64,000 nt of DNA from Exiguobacterium artemiae 255-15 (GTDB lineage: Bacteria > Bacillota > Bacilli > Exiguobacteriales > Exiguobacteriaceae), in NCBI RefSeq assembly GCF_000019905.1, contig NC_010556.1, positions 894,001 to 958,000 on the forward strand, written 5' to 3'. Shown here piece by piece: positions 27,610-35,164 of this stretch. The notes beneath the pieces are model-generated. The model saw only the letters and a program-made list of their open reading frames with translations. It ran no database searches and was not told the DNA's origin. The position numbers were made by a program, and so were the translations under genes. Numbering within the stretch: the first letter of the stretch is position 1; each line of letters begins with the position of its first letter.

Positions 27610-29793
27610 ATGCGCAAAGGTTATTTTTCACTTGTTTTACATGCCCATTTACCATACATCCGACATCAGGAAGCCCATCGTCTAGAAGAGAGATGGATGT
27701 ACGAAGCCATTTCAGAAACATATATTCCATTACTATGGGAAATTGACCGCTTGGAGCGTCCGCTTGGCTGGACGATCAGTATCTCTCCACCAGTTATCGA
27801 GATGTTGGCAGACTCGCTCATTCAAGATCGTTATGTGGAGCATCTGGACGATACGTTACGATTGATTGAACAGGAGTTACAACGCGAGTTGGTGAACGAG
27901 GAACGTGATGCCTTACTCTTTTACAAAGAACGCTATCATGATTTAAAAGTGACGTTCGAGCACTGGGGGCGTAACTTAAACCATGCTTTCCGCCATTACA
28001 AGAAACAAGGTTATCTCGAATTGATGACTTGTACCGCGACACACGGATTCAGTCCGCACATGCTGTCGGAACAAGCGGCACGTTCTGAAATTCAGACAGG
28101 GTTAAACTGTTTTGAACGCCATTACGGTTATCGTCCGACCGGTCTATGGATGCCGGAATGTGCATATACGCCGGGTCTTGATAAAATCATGTACGAAGAA
28201 GGTATCCGTTACACGTTCGTTGACGAACATTCGATCCTGAATGCCGATCCTACGCCGAAACACGGTATCGGAGCACCGGTTTATTCGCCGCATGGTGTCG
28301 CTTTATTCCCGCGTGATCAAATCATCTCGGGCCGGATCTGGAGTTCAGTCATCGGTTATCCGGGACACCCGGATTACCGTGAGTTTTATCGTGATCTCGC
28401 CTATGACCGGGAATGGGATCAAATTGCTGAATTCATGCATCCGGAAGGACTCCGTTACGACACGGGCTTAAAACTTCACCGGGTAACGGGCGAGTCGGAC
28501 CAAAAAGAATATTATGTCCGTGATTGGGCCTGGAAACGGACGGATGTCCATGCGAACGATTTTGCGGAAGCACTTGCGAACCATTTAGATGAGCAGAGCG
28601 GACAAGATTTCCCGCCGTTCCTCGTCACGGCACCATTCGATGCCGAGTTATTCGGACATTGGTGGTTCGAGGGGCCGGACTTCCTCGGAAAAACGATGGA
28701 ACGATTCGAAGACTACGGCATCGAGTCGATTTCTCCGGCGATGTTCTTAGAACGTCACTTCCAGGATATTGAAACGGTTCACATTGCCATGGGAACATGG
28801 GGACGTAAAGGTTATGCCGACGTCTGGATCAATGAGCGGAATGATTGGATGATCCGTCACCTGCATCAACTTGAAAAACGGTTGGCAGGTGTCGTTGCCC
28901 GTAATCGTCATCAAGATGAGCTGACGGTGAAAGCCAAACGCCAATTGATTCGGGAGTATCTGCTTGCCGTTTCGAGTGACTGGCCGTTTATTCTTGACGG
29001 ACAGACGACAGCACAGTATGCAGCGAACCGCTTCCGTGAACACATCAAACGTTTTGAAGAGACGGAACGCCGCCTTGATGCACAAGAGCTGACACTGGAT
29101 TGGTTGGAAGAACGGTATGCAGAATACCCGTTCCTCGCCGATACAGACATTGAACCGGATGTCTTCTTGACGCCGCACGATTACTACGTGGCGGTTCAAC
29201 GGGAAGCATCATGGAACAGTGAGGCCGTTTTACTTGTGACCACTCAATATGATGATCCGAATCGTCCGGTTGCAGAATACGCAAAACGATTAGCTGCATC
29301 CGGTGAAAATGTGTACGTCATCACATCAGGCGCGACGGGCTATCGACATGAGGATGGTATCCATGTCTATTCTGTCGAAGTTAATGGTCTACCGCTTGTT
29401 CAGACGTATAATCAATTGGCCGGCTTAAATTTGGCAGTCTTGCGTCAAGCGCAGGCGTTGAATAAAATCGTCGAGTTCCGTCTTGTCCATAACTTTAATA
29501 TGGAGACGGCTTCAGCAGCCCAATCGTTTGCGGAAATGAACGGATTGCCACTTGTAAGCAACGTGTATGACTTGGAAAGCGAACGTTCTCCGTCAGGAAC
29601 AGGCGGACTGGTCGTAGCAATCAAACGACTGGAAGGCGAAGCATTACGTCATTCGGACGTCATTTATCTCGAACGAGAAGAAGCGAGAAACGGGATCGAA
29701 CAGGATTATCATGTCGCAAAAGAACTGCGTACATTCCAGGTGGACCTTGAAAATCCATACCAGCATATAATGAATCCAAAAAAGAACGGATGA
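27610..29793 (+). CDS. GH57 1,4-alpha-glucan branching-type enzyme with C-terminal GT4-like half domain
   Basis: 727 residues. Residues 1-525 are a GH57 plus DUF1957 enzyme: HAHLPYIRH at the start, nucleophile E183 in GLWMPECAY, acid/base D344 in APFDAELFGHWW. Family members branch alpha-1,4-glucans. Residues about 538-715 resemble the N-terminal Rossmann half of a GT4 glycosyltransferase (AVLLVTTQYD opening, KRLAASGENVYVIT, EDGIHVYSV, a VHNF motif), but the nucleotide-sugar-binding half is missing. GGAGAGGAAG precedes the ATG. No clear terminator follows. Confidence 0.88.
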   Translation: MRKGYFSLVLHAHLPYIRHQEAHRLEERWMYEAISETYIPLLWEIDRLERPLGWTISISPPVIEMLADSLIQDRYVEHLDDTLRLIEQELQRELVNEERDALLFYKERYHDLKVTFEHWGRNLNHAFRHYKKQGYLELMTCTATHGFSPHMLSEQAARSEIQTGLNCFERHYGYRPTGLWMPECAYTPGLDKIMYEEGIRYTFVDEHSILNADPTPKHGIGAPVYSPHGVALFPRDQIISGRIWSSVIGYPGHPDYREFYRDLAYDREWDQIAEFMHPEGLRYDTGLKLHRVTGESDQKEYYVRDWAWKRTDVHANDFAEALANHLDEQSGQDFPPFLVTAPFDAELFGHWWFEGPDFLGKTMERFEDYGIESISPAMFLERHFQDIETVHIAMGTWGRKGYADVWINERNDWMIRHLHQLEKRLAGVVARNRHQDELTVKAKRQLIREYLLAVSSDWPFILDGQTTAQYAANRFREHIKRFEETERRLDAQELTLDWLEERYAEYPFLADTDIEPDVFLTPHDYYVAVQREASWNSEAVLLVTTQYDDPNRPVAEYAKRLAASGENVYVITSGATGYRHEDGIHVYSVEVNGLPLVQTYNQLAGLNLAVLRQAQALNKIVEFRLVHNFNMETASAAQSFAEMNGLPLVSNVYDLESERSPSGTGGLVVAIKRLEGEALRHSDVIYLEREEARNGIEQDYHVAKELRTFQVDLENPYQHIMNPKKNG

Positions 29794-29797
29794 ACAG

Positions 29798-29826
29798 TTG
29801 CAATTCACTTCCTTTCTTGGTACGAT
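29798..29826 (+). promoter_or_regulatory. Promoter of rpmG
   Basis: TTGCAA (29798-29803), 17-bp spacer, TACGAT (29821-29826), about 72 bp before the L33 start. Confidence 0.65.
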
Positions 29827-29897
29827 ACTTGAGTATGCTTAACCTTATGTAAAGCAAAAATACTTGATACATCGAGAGCTAGATAGGAGGGAATCCC

Positions 29898-30047
29898 ATG
29901 CGCGTTAAAATTACTTTGGCTTGCACTGAAACTGGTGACCGTACTTATATCACTAAGAAGAACAAGCGTAACAACCCAGAGCGTCTTGAGTTGAAGAAAT
30001 ACAACCCACGTCTCCGTAAGCACACACTTCACCGTGAAGTAAAATAA
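29898..30047 (+). CDS. rpmG: 50S ribosomal protein L33, zinc-independent form
   Basis: A 49-residue protein beginning [19 protein letters not shown] and ending HTLHREVK, behind TAGGAGGGAATCCC. The two CxxC zinc pairs of the C+ form are gone: the first reads CTETG and the second lies in a Cys-free [10 protein letters not shown]. It is therefore the C- paralogue that works without zinc. No Zur box is visible in its promoter. Its position before yqgN matches B. subtilis rpmGB. Confidence 0.95.
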   Translation: MRVKITLACTETGDRTYITKKNKRNNPERLELKKYNPRLRKHTLHREVK

Positions 30048-30056
30048 TTGAGATGG

Positions 30057-30086
30057 AAGCCGTCACCTTGTGTGATGGCTTTTTTG
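30057..30086 (+). terminator. Terminator of rpmG
   Basis: AGCCGTCAC with GTGATGGCT (one G.U), 5-nt loop, then T6. Confidence 0.88.
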
Positions 30087-30108
30087 TTGAATAAGGGGGA
30101 TTGGCAGA

Positions 30109-30657
30109 ATGGAAAAGCAGGAAATCCGGCGATGGATCACCGATCAGTTAAACCGGTTGGAAAACCGGGAACAAAAGCAACAGCAGATTTATGATCAGTT
30201 ATTTGAATTACCGGAGTGGAAAAATGCTCAATCGATTGCTGTCACACTGTCGTTTCGTAATGAATGTGCGACGGATCCGATTATTTTAAAAGCCTGGCAA
30301 CTCGGAAAACAGGTAGTCATTCCGAAAGTCATACAACAGGAAATGAAATTTTTTGAATACGTACCGAACAGTCCGTTAATTGAAACGAAGATGGGTATTC
30401 GTGAACCGGATGACCAGGCGAACGAGCAATCTTTGCGTTCAGTCGATCTTTGTCTTGTTCCTGGACGGGCTTTCACACGTGCAGGATACCGCATCGGATG
30501 GGGCGGCGGTTTTTATGACCGGGCATTAACTGACTACCCGGGGCATACGGTAGCGGTTACGTTTGACTGTCAGCTCGTTTCTGATTTTGAGGTGGAACCG
30601 TTTGATCAACCGGTCCAAAAAATCGTAACCGAGTCTAAGGTCATCGTATGTCGGTAA
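30109..30657 (+). CDS. 5-formyltetrahydrofolate cyclo-ligase
   Basis: 182 residues of the YqgN/MTHFS family, which converts 5-formyl-THF to methenyl-THF using ATP. The substrate and nucleotide loop near the C-terminus, RIGWGGGFYDRAL (about residues 127-139), is intact, and the N-terminal helix has the basic residues of the family. GGGGGATT precedes the ATG. It overlaps the next gene by 10 nt. FolD at 57.5 kb works on the product. Confidence 0.92.
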   Translation: MEKQEIRRWITDQLNRLENREQKQQQIYDQLFELPEWKNAQSIAVTLSFRNECATDPIILKAWQLGKQVVIPKVIQQEMKFFEYVPNSPLIETKMGIREPDDQANEQSLRSVDLCLVPGRAFTRAGYRIGWGGGFYDRALTDYPGHTVAVTFDCQLVSDFEVEPFDQPVQKIVTESKVIVCR

Positions 30658-31427
30658 TATACGGTGTCGTATTTTGTTTGCTGCTCGGATATATCGGTTA
30701 CCGGTTTCGTCTATTGACCGTCAGCGGCAGTCTCTTTACGGTGGTCGTCGGTTCGCTTGTCCTTGCTGGTTTCGGATACCCCGGACTTGTCATGTTAATG
30801 CTCTTTTTTGGCAGTTCCAGTTTGTTATCGAAACTCGGGAAACGAAGAAAACAATCAGTGGATCAAATTGTCGAAAAAGATGGACCGCGTGACGGCTGGC
30901 AGGTTCTTGCAAATGGAGGCATCGCAGCATTAGCTTCCATAGGATTCAGTTGGACAGAACACACGTCGTTTCTCGTCTTATTTTTGGTTGTCCTTGCAGC
31001 ATCCAATGCGGACACATGGGCTTCTGAAATCGGTCCGTTATCAAAAAAAGATCCTTTCCTGTTTACGGGACGGCGTGTACCGGCCGGGACGAGCGGTGCC
31101 GTTTCGTTTCTTGGGACATCGGCAACGATCGTCGGCGCCCTATTTATTGCGACAGCGGGAGACCTGTTGTTTGATTTACCAACGGGGACGTGGCTATTGA
31201 TCGCAGCAGGCGGCATCATAGGTAGTCTGCTTGATACCGTATTCGGGGGGACGGTCCAGCGGAAATTCCGGTGTGTCGTCTGTTCGAAAGAAACGGAGAA
31301 ACGCCGGCACCACAACCAACCGACCCTTTATTTAAAAGGGTGGAAATGGCTCGGGAATGACGCCGTCAACTTTTTATCGAGTACGTTAGCCGGAATGATT
31401 GGTTTTATAGGGCATCGAATGTGGTAA
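30648..31427 (+). CDS. DUF92 family membrane protein
   Basis: 259 residues with about six membrane helices. It has the family features SNADTWASEIG (about residues 119-129) and a GTSGAVSFLG segment, as in the TMEM19/DUF92 proteins, some of which are linked to polyprenol or phytol phosphate metabolism. Biochemical function here is unknown. It overlaps the yqgN end by 10 nt and replaces the yqgO-gluP genes found at this place in B. subtilis. Confidence 0.82.
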   Translation: MSVIYGVVFCLLLGYIGYRFRLLTVSGSLFTVVVGSLVLAGFGYPGLVMLMLFFGSSSLLSKLGKRRKQSVDQIVEKDGPRDGWQVLANGGIAALASIGFSWTEHTSFLVLFLVVLAASNADTWASEIGPLSKKDPFLFTGRRVPAGTSGAVSFLGTSATIVGALFIATAGDLLFDLPTGTWLLIAAGGIIGSLLDTVFGGTVQRKFRCVVCSKETEKRRHHNQPTLYLKGWKWLGNDAVNFLSSTLAGMIGFIGHRMW

Positions 31428-31517
31428 GTTGAAATGGAAGATGTCATTTTTCCTTATGTTAGGATATTATTGACACAATTTAGACAAGATGTGAACGATT
31501 TCATTAATTCCTAAACT

Positions 31518-31558
31518 TTGTGAAAGATGTTACAATCTAATTGTGAGGTAGTTAACAA
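31518..31558 (+). promoter_or_regulatory. Two Rex-like operator sites at the ldh promoter
   Basis: Two 18-bp sites of the form TTGTGA-N6 to 7-(T)AACAA or TTACAA lie at 31518-31535 and 31541-31558, 23 bp apart. The first overlaps a -10-like TACAAT (31531-31536). The redox repressor Rex binds TTGTGAA...TTCACAA sites and controls ldh in many Firmicutes; here the right half-sites are degenerate, so this is a candidate only. Confidence 0.45.
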
Positions 31559-31595
31559 ACTTTTAAATTACCTATCAGAAAGGTGGATATAAAGG

Positions 31596-32549
31596 ATGGA
31601 ATTACATGCGAAAGTGACACGTGTAGCGTTAATTGGGGCGGGGGCTGTCGGTTCAAGCTTTGCTTATCAGATGTCAACGGCAGGATTGTGTGAAGAATTG
31701 GTTATCATCGACGTAAATAAAGCCAAAGCGGAAGGCGAAGCGATGGATTTAAATCACGGAACACCATTCAGCTCTTCTCCGATGCGGATCTGGGCAGGGG
31801 ATTATTCAGACTGCAAAGAAGCGGAAGTGATCGTCATCACAGCAGGCGCGCCACAAAAACCGGGTGAAACCCGACTCGATCTTGTTGCTAAAAATGCGTT
31901 AATCATGAAAGAAATGGTGCGTCAAATCATGGAGTCCGGTTTTGATGGCATCATCGTTGTTGCCTCTAATCCGGTTGACATCATGTCCCACTTAGCTTGG
32001 AAATATTCCGGTCTTCCGAAATCCCGTGTCTTTGGCTCAGGAACGGTTCTGGATACGGCACGTTTACGCCAAATGCTCGGTGAATACTTCCACATCGATT
32101 CCCGTAATGCCCATGCGTATATTCTCGGTGAGCACGGGGACACCGAATTTGCAGCCTGGAGCAACTCCCGGATCTATGGTAAAACGATTGATGAATTGTT
32201 AGCGGAAGATGACCGATACTCGCAAGCGGATCTTGATCAGATTTATATCAATGTCCGCGATGCAGCCTATCATATCATCGAACGAAAAGGTGCGACGTAT
32301 TATGCAATCGGACTTGGACTCGTTCGAATCGTCCGGGCGATTCTTGGAAATGAGAACTGTCTTTTGACGGTCGGTGCGCACGTCGACGGTCAGTATGGAA
32401 TTTCCGGGATTCATATCGGCGTCCCGGCAATCATCAACCGGCAAGGGGTCCGGGAAATCATTGAAGTTTCTTTAACGGAAGAAGAATTGAAAAAATTCCA
32501 TCACTCAGCAGAAGTGTTACGGCAAACGATGGAACCTGTCCTTCGCTGA
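31596..32549 (+). CDS. ldh: L-lactate dehydrogenase
   Basis: 317 residues, cytoplasmic, reducing pyruvate to lactate with NADH. It shows the Rossmann loop [13 protein letters not shown] (about residues 14-26), DLNHG, the NPVD motif and the active-site His in GEHGDTEF (about 180-187). The substrate-type residues agree with LDH rather than malate dehydrogenase. GAAAGGTGG precedes the ATG. It is monocistronic and lies inside an otherwise Bacillus-like yqg gene block. Confidence 0.95.
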   Translation: MELHAKVTRVALIGAGAVGSSFAYQMSTAGLCEELVIIDVNKAKAEGEAMDLNHGTPFSSSPMRIWAGDYSDCKEAEVIVITAGAPQKPGETRLDLVAKNALIMKEMVRQIMESGFDGIIVVASNPVDIMSHLAWKYSGLPKSRVFGSGTVLDTARLRQMLGEYFHIDSRNAHAYILGEHGDTEFAAWSNSRIYGKTIDELLAEDDRYSQADLDQIYINVRDAAYHIIERKGATYYAIGLGLVRIVRAILGNENCLLTVGAHVDGQYGISGIHIGVPAIINRQGVREIIEVSLTEEELKKFHHSAEVLRQTMEPVLR

Positions 32550-32595
32550 GTGGAAGGCAAATGCTCCATCCGTTGCTTTCGATCTGCCTGAAATG

Positions 32596-32641
32596 AAAAG
32601 ATCAGTCCATTTTAGCCATACAAAAAGGACTGATCTTTTTG
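32596..32641 (+). terminator. Terminator of ldh
   Basis: A perfect 13-bp stem, AAAAGATCAGTCC with GGACTGATCTTTT, T5; the loop also holds CCATAC which can pair with GTATGG beyond. Confidence 0.92.
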
Positions 32642-32742
32642 TATGGAAGAATCTCGATTAAACTAGGTTTTATTTTACTAGAAAAAGGTTATGTAAAGGA
32701 TAGAAGAGTTTTTGATGGCATCGCATTCAATAGTAAAAACGC

Positions 32743-33153
32743 TTGAACTATCTCCATCTACGCTATGCTAAGAGGTGAAGGATTCCTGAGTTATCCAACC
32801 TATTGGTCGGAAATTTATCAGGCTAACCCCGTCGTCCCGACGGTTGGATCTTAATCTTGCCAGTTTCTTTTGTGCGGACGCCTACTCTGCTTGGTTTTCG
32901 CTACTTCAGTCATCCGCAAGGTGAACGTTGAAGATTTTACGTGACAGACGAACTTCCTGTCACAACCTTATACCTTCAGTTTTTAAAGAACACGACATAT
33001 TATTTATTCCTGGTTTTAAGTGTTTTCAAACCGAGAACGTGTCGGGCAATTGACGTGTCGTAAGACACGCCTTGCCCGAAGGCGATTCATCTCCCACCTA
33101 CGCTGGGCTTCGCCTGAGACAATTAGAGGTGAGAGTATTCTCGACTAATTCTG
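32743..33153 (-). mobile_element. ORF-less structured element with IS200/IS605-like ends; candidate TnpB-type guide RNA relic or MITE
   Basis: This is the only gene-free stretch over 300 bp. It contains many helices (plus coordinates): 32785-89/32818-22, 32793-800/32842-49, 32829-34/32838-43, 32874-78/32913-17, 32941-47/32957-63, 33042-49/33072-79 enclosing 33054-59/33064-69, and 33091-99/33127-35. The first two cross, a possible pseudoknot. Read on the minus strand, the element ends GGAATC, hairpin, AGTTCAA at 32743, which resembles IS605 right ends and TnpB omega-RNA 3' ends. A similar hairpin stands at the other end. No TnpA, TnpB or IscB sequence is visible. Element boundaries and strand are inferred. 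Confidence 0.45.
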
Positions 33154-33174
33154 ATAAAGGGGAGAAAGACAGTC

Positions 33175-33684
33175 ATGTATACATTTCGGAAGTTAACGAA
33201 AGAAGATGCAGAACAGTATTGGAGTCTTCGACTGGAAGGATTAAAAAATCATCCAGATGCGTTTGGTCATTCGTTTGATGATGAACAACAAACACCGATT
33301 CAGGATGTTCAAGAAGGACTGGAAGGCGGTCCGGATTCTGATGAAATATGGCTCGGAATATTTGACGGTGAAAAATTATTCGGGTTCGGACAGGTCAAAT
33401 CGTTCGAATTATCACGGGAGTCGCATAAAGCGATGATTTCCGGCGTATATGTTTCACCGGATTATCGTGGCGGAACGGGTCGTGCTTTGATGGAAGCTTT
33501 GATTGAAGAAGCAAAACAACTTCCTGATGTCGAACAAGTCATTTTGGCGGTACTTTCCGGTAACGAGGCAGCGCAAAGTCTGTATGAATCACTTGGATTC
33601 GAAGTATACGCGGAAGATCCGGATTCCGTTAAATTGGAAGATGGGACGTACCGGGATGATATTTGGATGAAGAAATACGTCTGA
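33175..33684 (+). CDS. GNAT family N-acetyltransferase
   Basis: 169 residues with the GNAT acetyl-CoA motif A (GVYVSPDYRGGTGRAL, about residues 92-107) and motif B (NEAAQSLYESLGF, about 125-137). The N-terminal YTFRKLTKEDA is typical of the superfamily. The substrate cannot be told from the sequence. AAAGGGGAG precedes the ATG. The gene starts 21 nt after the structured element ends, so its transcription may depend on sequence within the element. Confidence 0.88.
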   Translation: MYTFRKLTKEDAEQYWSLRLEGLKNHPDAFGHSFDDEQQTPIQDVQEGLEGGPDSDEIWLGIFDGEKLFGFGQVKSFELSRESHKAMISGVYVSPDYRGGTGRALMEALIEEAKQLPDVEQVILAVLSGNEAAQSLYESLGFEVYAEDPDSVKLEDGTYRDDIWMKKYV

Positions 33685-33720
33685 TGGAAAGACGGATTGT
33701 CGTCTATGCGTAGACGTATG

Positions 33721-33763
33721 AAAAGTCGTAGAGTCAATTTACATTGACTCTACGACTTTTTTT
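33721..33763 (+). terminator. Terminator of the GNAT gene
   Basis: A perfect 16-bp stem, 33721-33736 with 33745-33760, followed by T7. Confidence 0.95.
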
Positions 33764-33862
33764 ATTGACAGGGCAGACGGCTGAAGCGGTGAATCAGTAT
33801 CCGCCTGTTCCATCTTTTGGTATCATAGAGAGGGAAAAAACATTTGAAAAGGAGTGGAACAG

Positions 33863-34900
33863 ATGCAGGCAGTTGTTCAGACGATTCGTGACTTAGTGGA
33901 GATTCCTAGTCCGACCGGATTCACCGCTCACGCACTTACATATGTAGAAAACCGGTTCAAAGAAGAAGGTATTTCATATAAAAAATTAGAAAAAGGGGCA
34001 TTGCTTGCGATGTTGCCGGGCGAGTCGGCGCGAATCCGGCTGTTAACGGCGCATGTCGATACGCTAGGAGCAATGGTAAAAGAAATCTTACCGACCGGGC
34101 GCCTCAGTCTTTCGCAGCTCGGCGGCTATGCCTGGACAGCAATTGAGGGGGAAAACTGTTTAGTTCACAAGATGGACGGACAGACGGTTTCCGGAACGAT
34201 CGTGTTCCATCATTCAAGCGTCCACACGTCACGTGTGACAAATACGGAAGAGCGGAGCGCGACGAATATCGAGGTCCGTCTTGACATCCGTTCGACGACG
34301 GCAGAAGAAACGCGGGTTTCCGGAATTGAAGTAGGGGATATCGTGACGTTCGATCCGCGATTCGTCCATACGGAGACAGGATTCGTCAAATCACGTCATC
34401 TTGATGACAAAGCGTCCGTCGCTTTATTACTGGAGCTCGTCAAAAAATGGAAAACCCTGACGCTGCCACATCCTGTCCATATTCTGATTTCGAACTATGA
34501 AGAAGTTGGATTTGGAGGTAATGCCGGTTTTTCTGAAGATGTCGCCGAATATATCGCAGTCGATATGGGAGCACTCGGAGAAGGACAACATTCGGATGAG
34601 TACACGGTTTCGATTTGTGCAAAAGATGGTTCAGGTCCGTACGATCTTGCCTTACGTCACCAGTTCACACGTTTAGCGCAACAGCATTCGATTCCGTACA
34701 AAGTGGATATCTATCCGTATTACAGCTCGGATGCTTCAGCAGCGGTTCATGCCGGACATGATGTCCGACACGGTTTACTCGGTCCTGGAATTGAATCGAG
34801 TCATTCTTATGAGCGGACACATGAAACGTCACTTCAAGCGACCTACGATTTACTGGACGCATTTGTAAAGGAGCCGATGAACGATGAAAACACTTTATGA
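33863..34900 (+). CDS. M42 family metallo-aminopeptidase
   Basis: 345 residues from ATG 33863, with AAAAGGAG 8 nt upstream; a GTG three codons earlier overlaps that site. The di-metal ligands of the M42 family are visible: H and D in TAHVDTLG, D in HLDDKASV, E pair in NYEEVGFGG, D in AVDMGA, and H in SSHSYERTH. These are cytoplasmic tetrahedral aminopeptidases or related deblocking peptidases; some were once called endoglucanases. It overlaps the next small gene by 17 nt. Confidence 0.9.
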   Translation: MQAVVQTIRDLVEIPSPTGFTAHALTYVENRFKEEGISYKKLEKGALLAMLPGESARIRLLTAHVDTLGAMVKEILPTGRLSLSQLGGYAWTAIEGENCLVHKMDGQTVSGTIVFHHSSVHTSRVTNTEERSATNIEVRLDIRSTTAEETRVSGIEVGDIVTFDPRFVHTETGFVKSRHLDDKASVALLLELVKKWKTLTLPHPVHILISNYEEVGFGGNAGFSEDVAEYIAVDMGALGEGQHSDEYTVSICAKDGSGPYDLALRHQFTRLAQQHSIPYKVDIYPYYSSDASAAVHAGHDVRHGLLGPGIESSHSYERTHETSLQATYDLLDAFVKEPMNDENTL

Positions 34901-35081
34901 CGTCCAGCAATTGCTCAAATCATACGGGACAATCGTTTATCTCGGTGACCGGGAATCGGACATTGCGATGATGATGCTGGAACTCGATGAGCTGGAGCAG
35001 GCGGGTGTACTGGAGAAAAAACAATATGATTCTGCAAAAGTGATTTTGGCATACGAGTTGCAACAATCGAGAAAATCATGA
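34884..35081 (+). CDS. YqgQ-like DUF910 protein
   Basis: 65 residues, matching B. subtilis YqgQ: VQQLLKSYGTIVYLGDRESDIAMM followed by ELDELEQAGVLEKKQ, helical throughout. YqgQ folds as a small three-helix bundle of unknown role, possibly nucleic-acid binding. It sits immediately before glcK as in Bacillus, starting within the last codons of the M42 gene with AAAGGAG ahead of the ATG. Confidence 0.88.
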   Translation: MKTLYDVQQLLKSYGTIVYLGDRESDIAMMMLELDELEQAGVLEKKQYDSAKVILAYELQQSRKS

Positions 35082-35087
35082 AAATAT

Positions 35088-35126
35088 TGTGCAACCCTTT
35101 GCACAGGTGAATGAATCAGCTAAAAT
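35088..35126 (+). promoter_or_regulatory. Dyad operator overlapping a glcK promoter
   Basis: TGTGCAA (35088-35094) and TTGCACA (35099-35105) form a perfect 7-bp dyad with a 4-bp gap. It covers the -35 TTTGCA (35098-35103), which stands 17 bp before TAAAAT (35121-35126). Placement over the -35 suggests a repressor; the regulator is unknown. Confidence 0.5.
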
Positions 35127-35164
35127 AAAAGGGAAGAATCTTTTATCATAAGGGAGTTATGACG

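Noticed and set aside
29821-29897. Zur box in the rpmG leader
   Set aside because: No CGTAAT-type dyad; the short AT-rich palindromic pieces do not match the consensus.
32743-33153. Group I intron or IStron
   Set aside because: No recognisable P, Q, R, S core and no flanking split gene; the IS605-like end is the only supported similarity.
32743-33153. Intact IS605 element with tnpB
   Set aside because: No ORF with RuvC or zinc-finger motifs in any frame; the interval is too short for tnpA or tnpB.
33072-33278. A 68-codon ORF spanning the end of the structured element and the GNAT start
   Set aside because: No ribosome-binding site, overlaps the real GNAT start in another frame, and crosses a strong hairpin.
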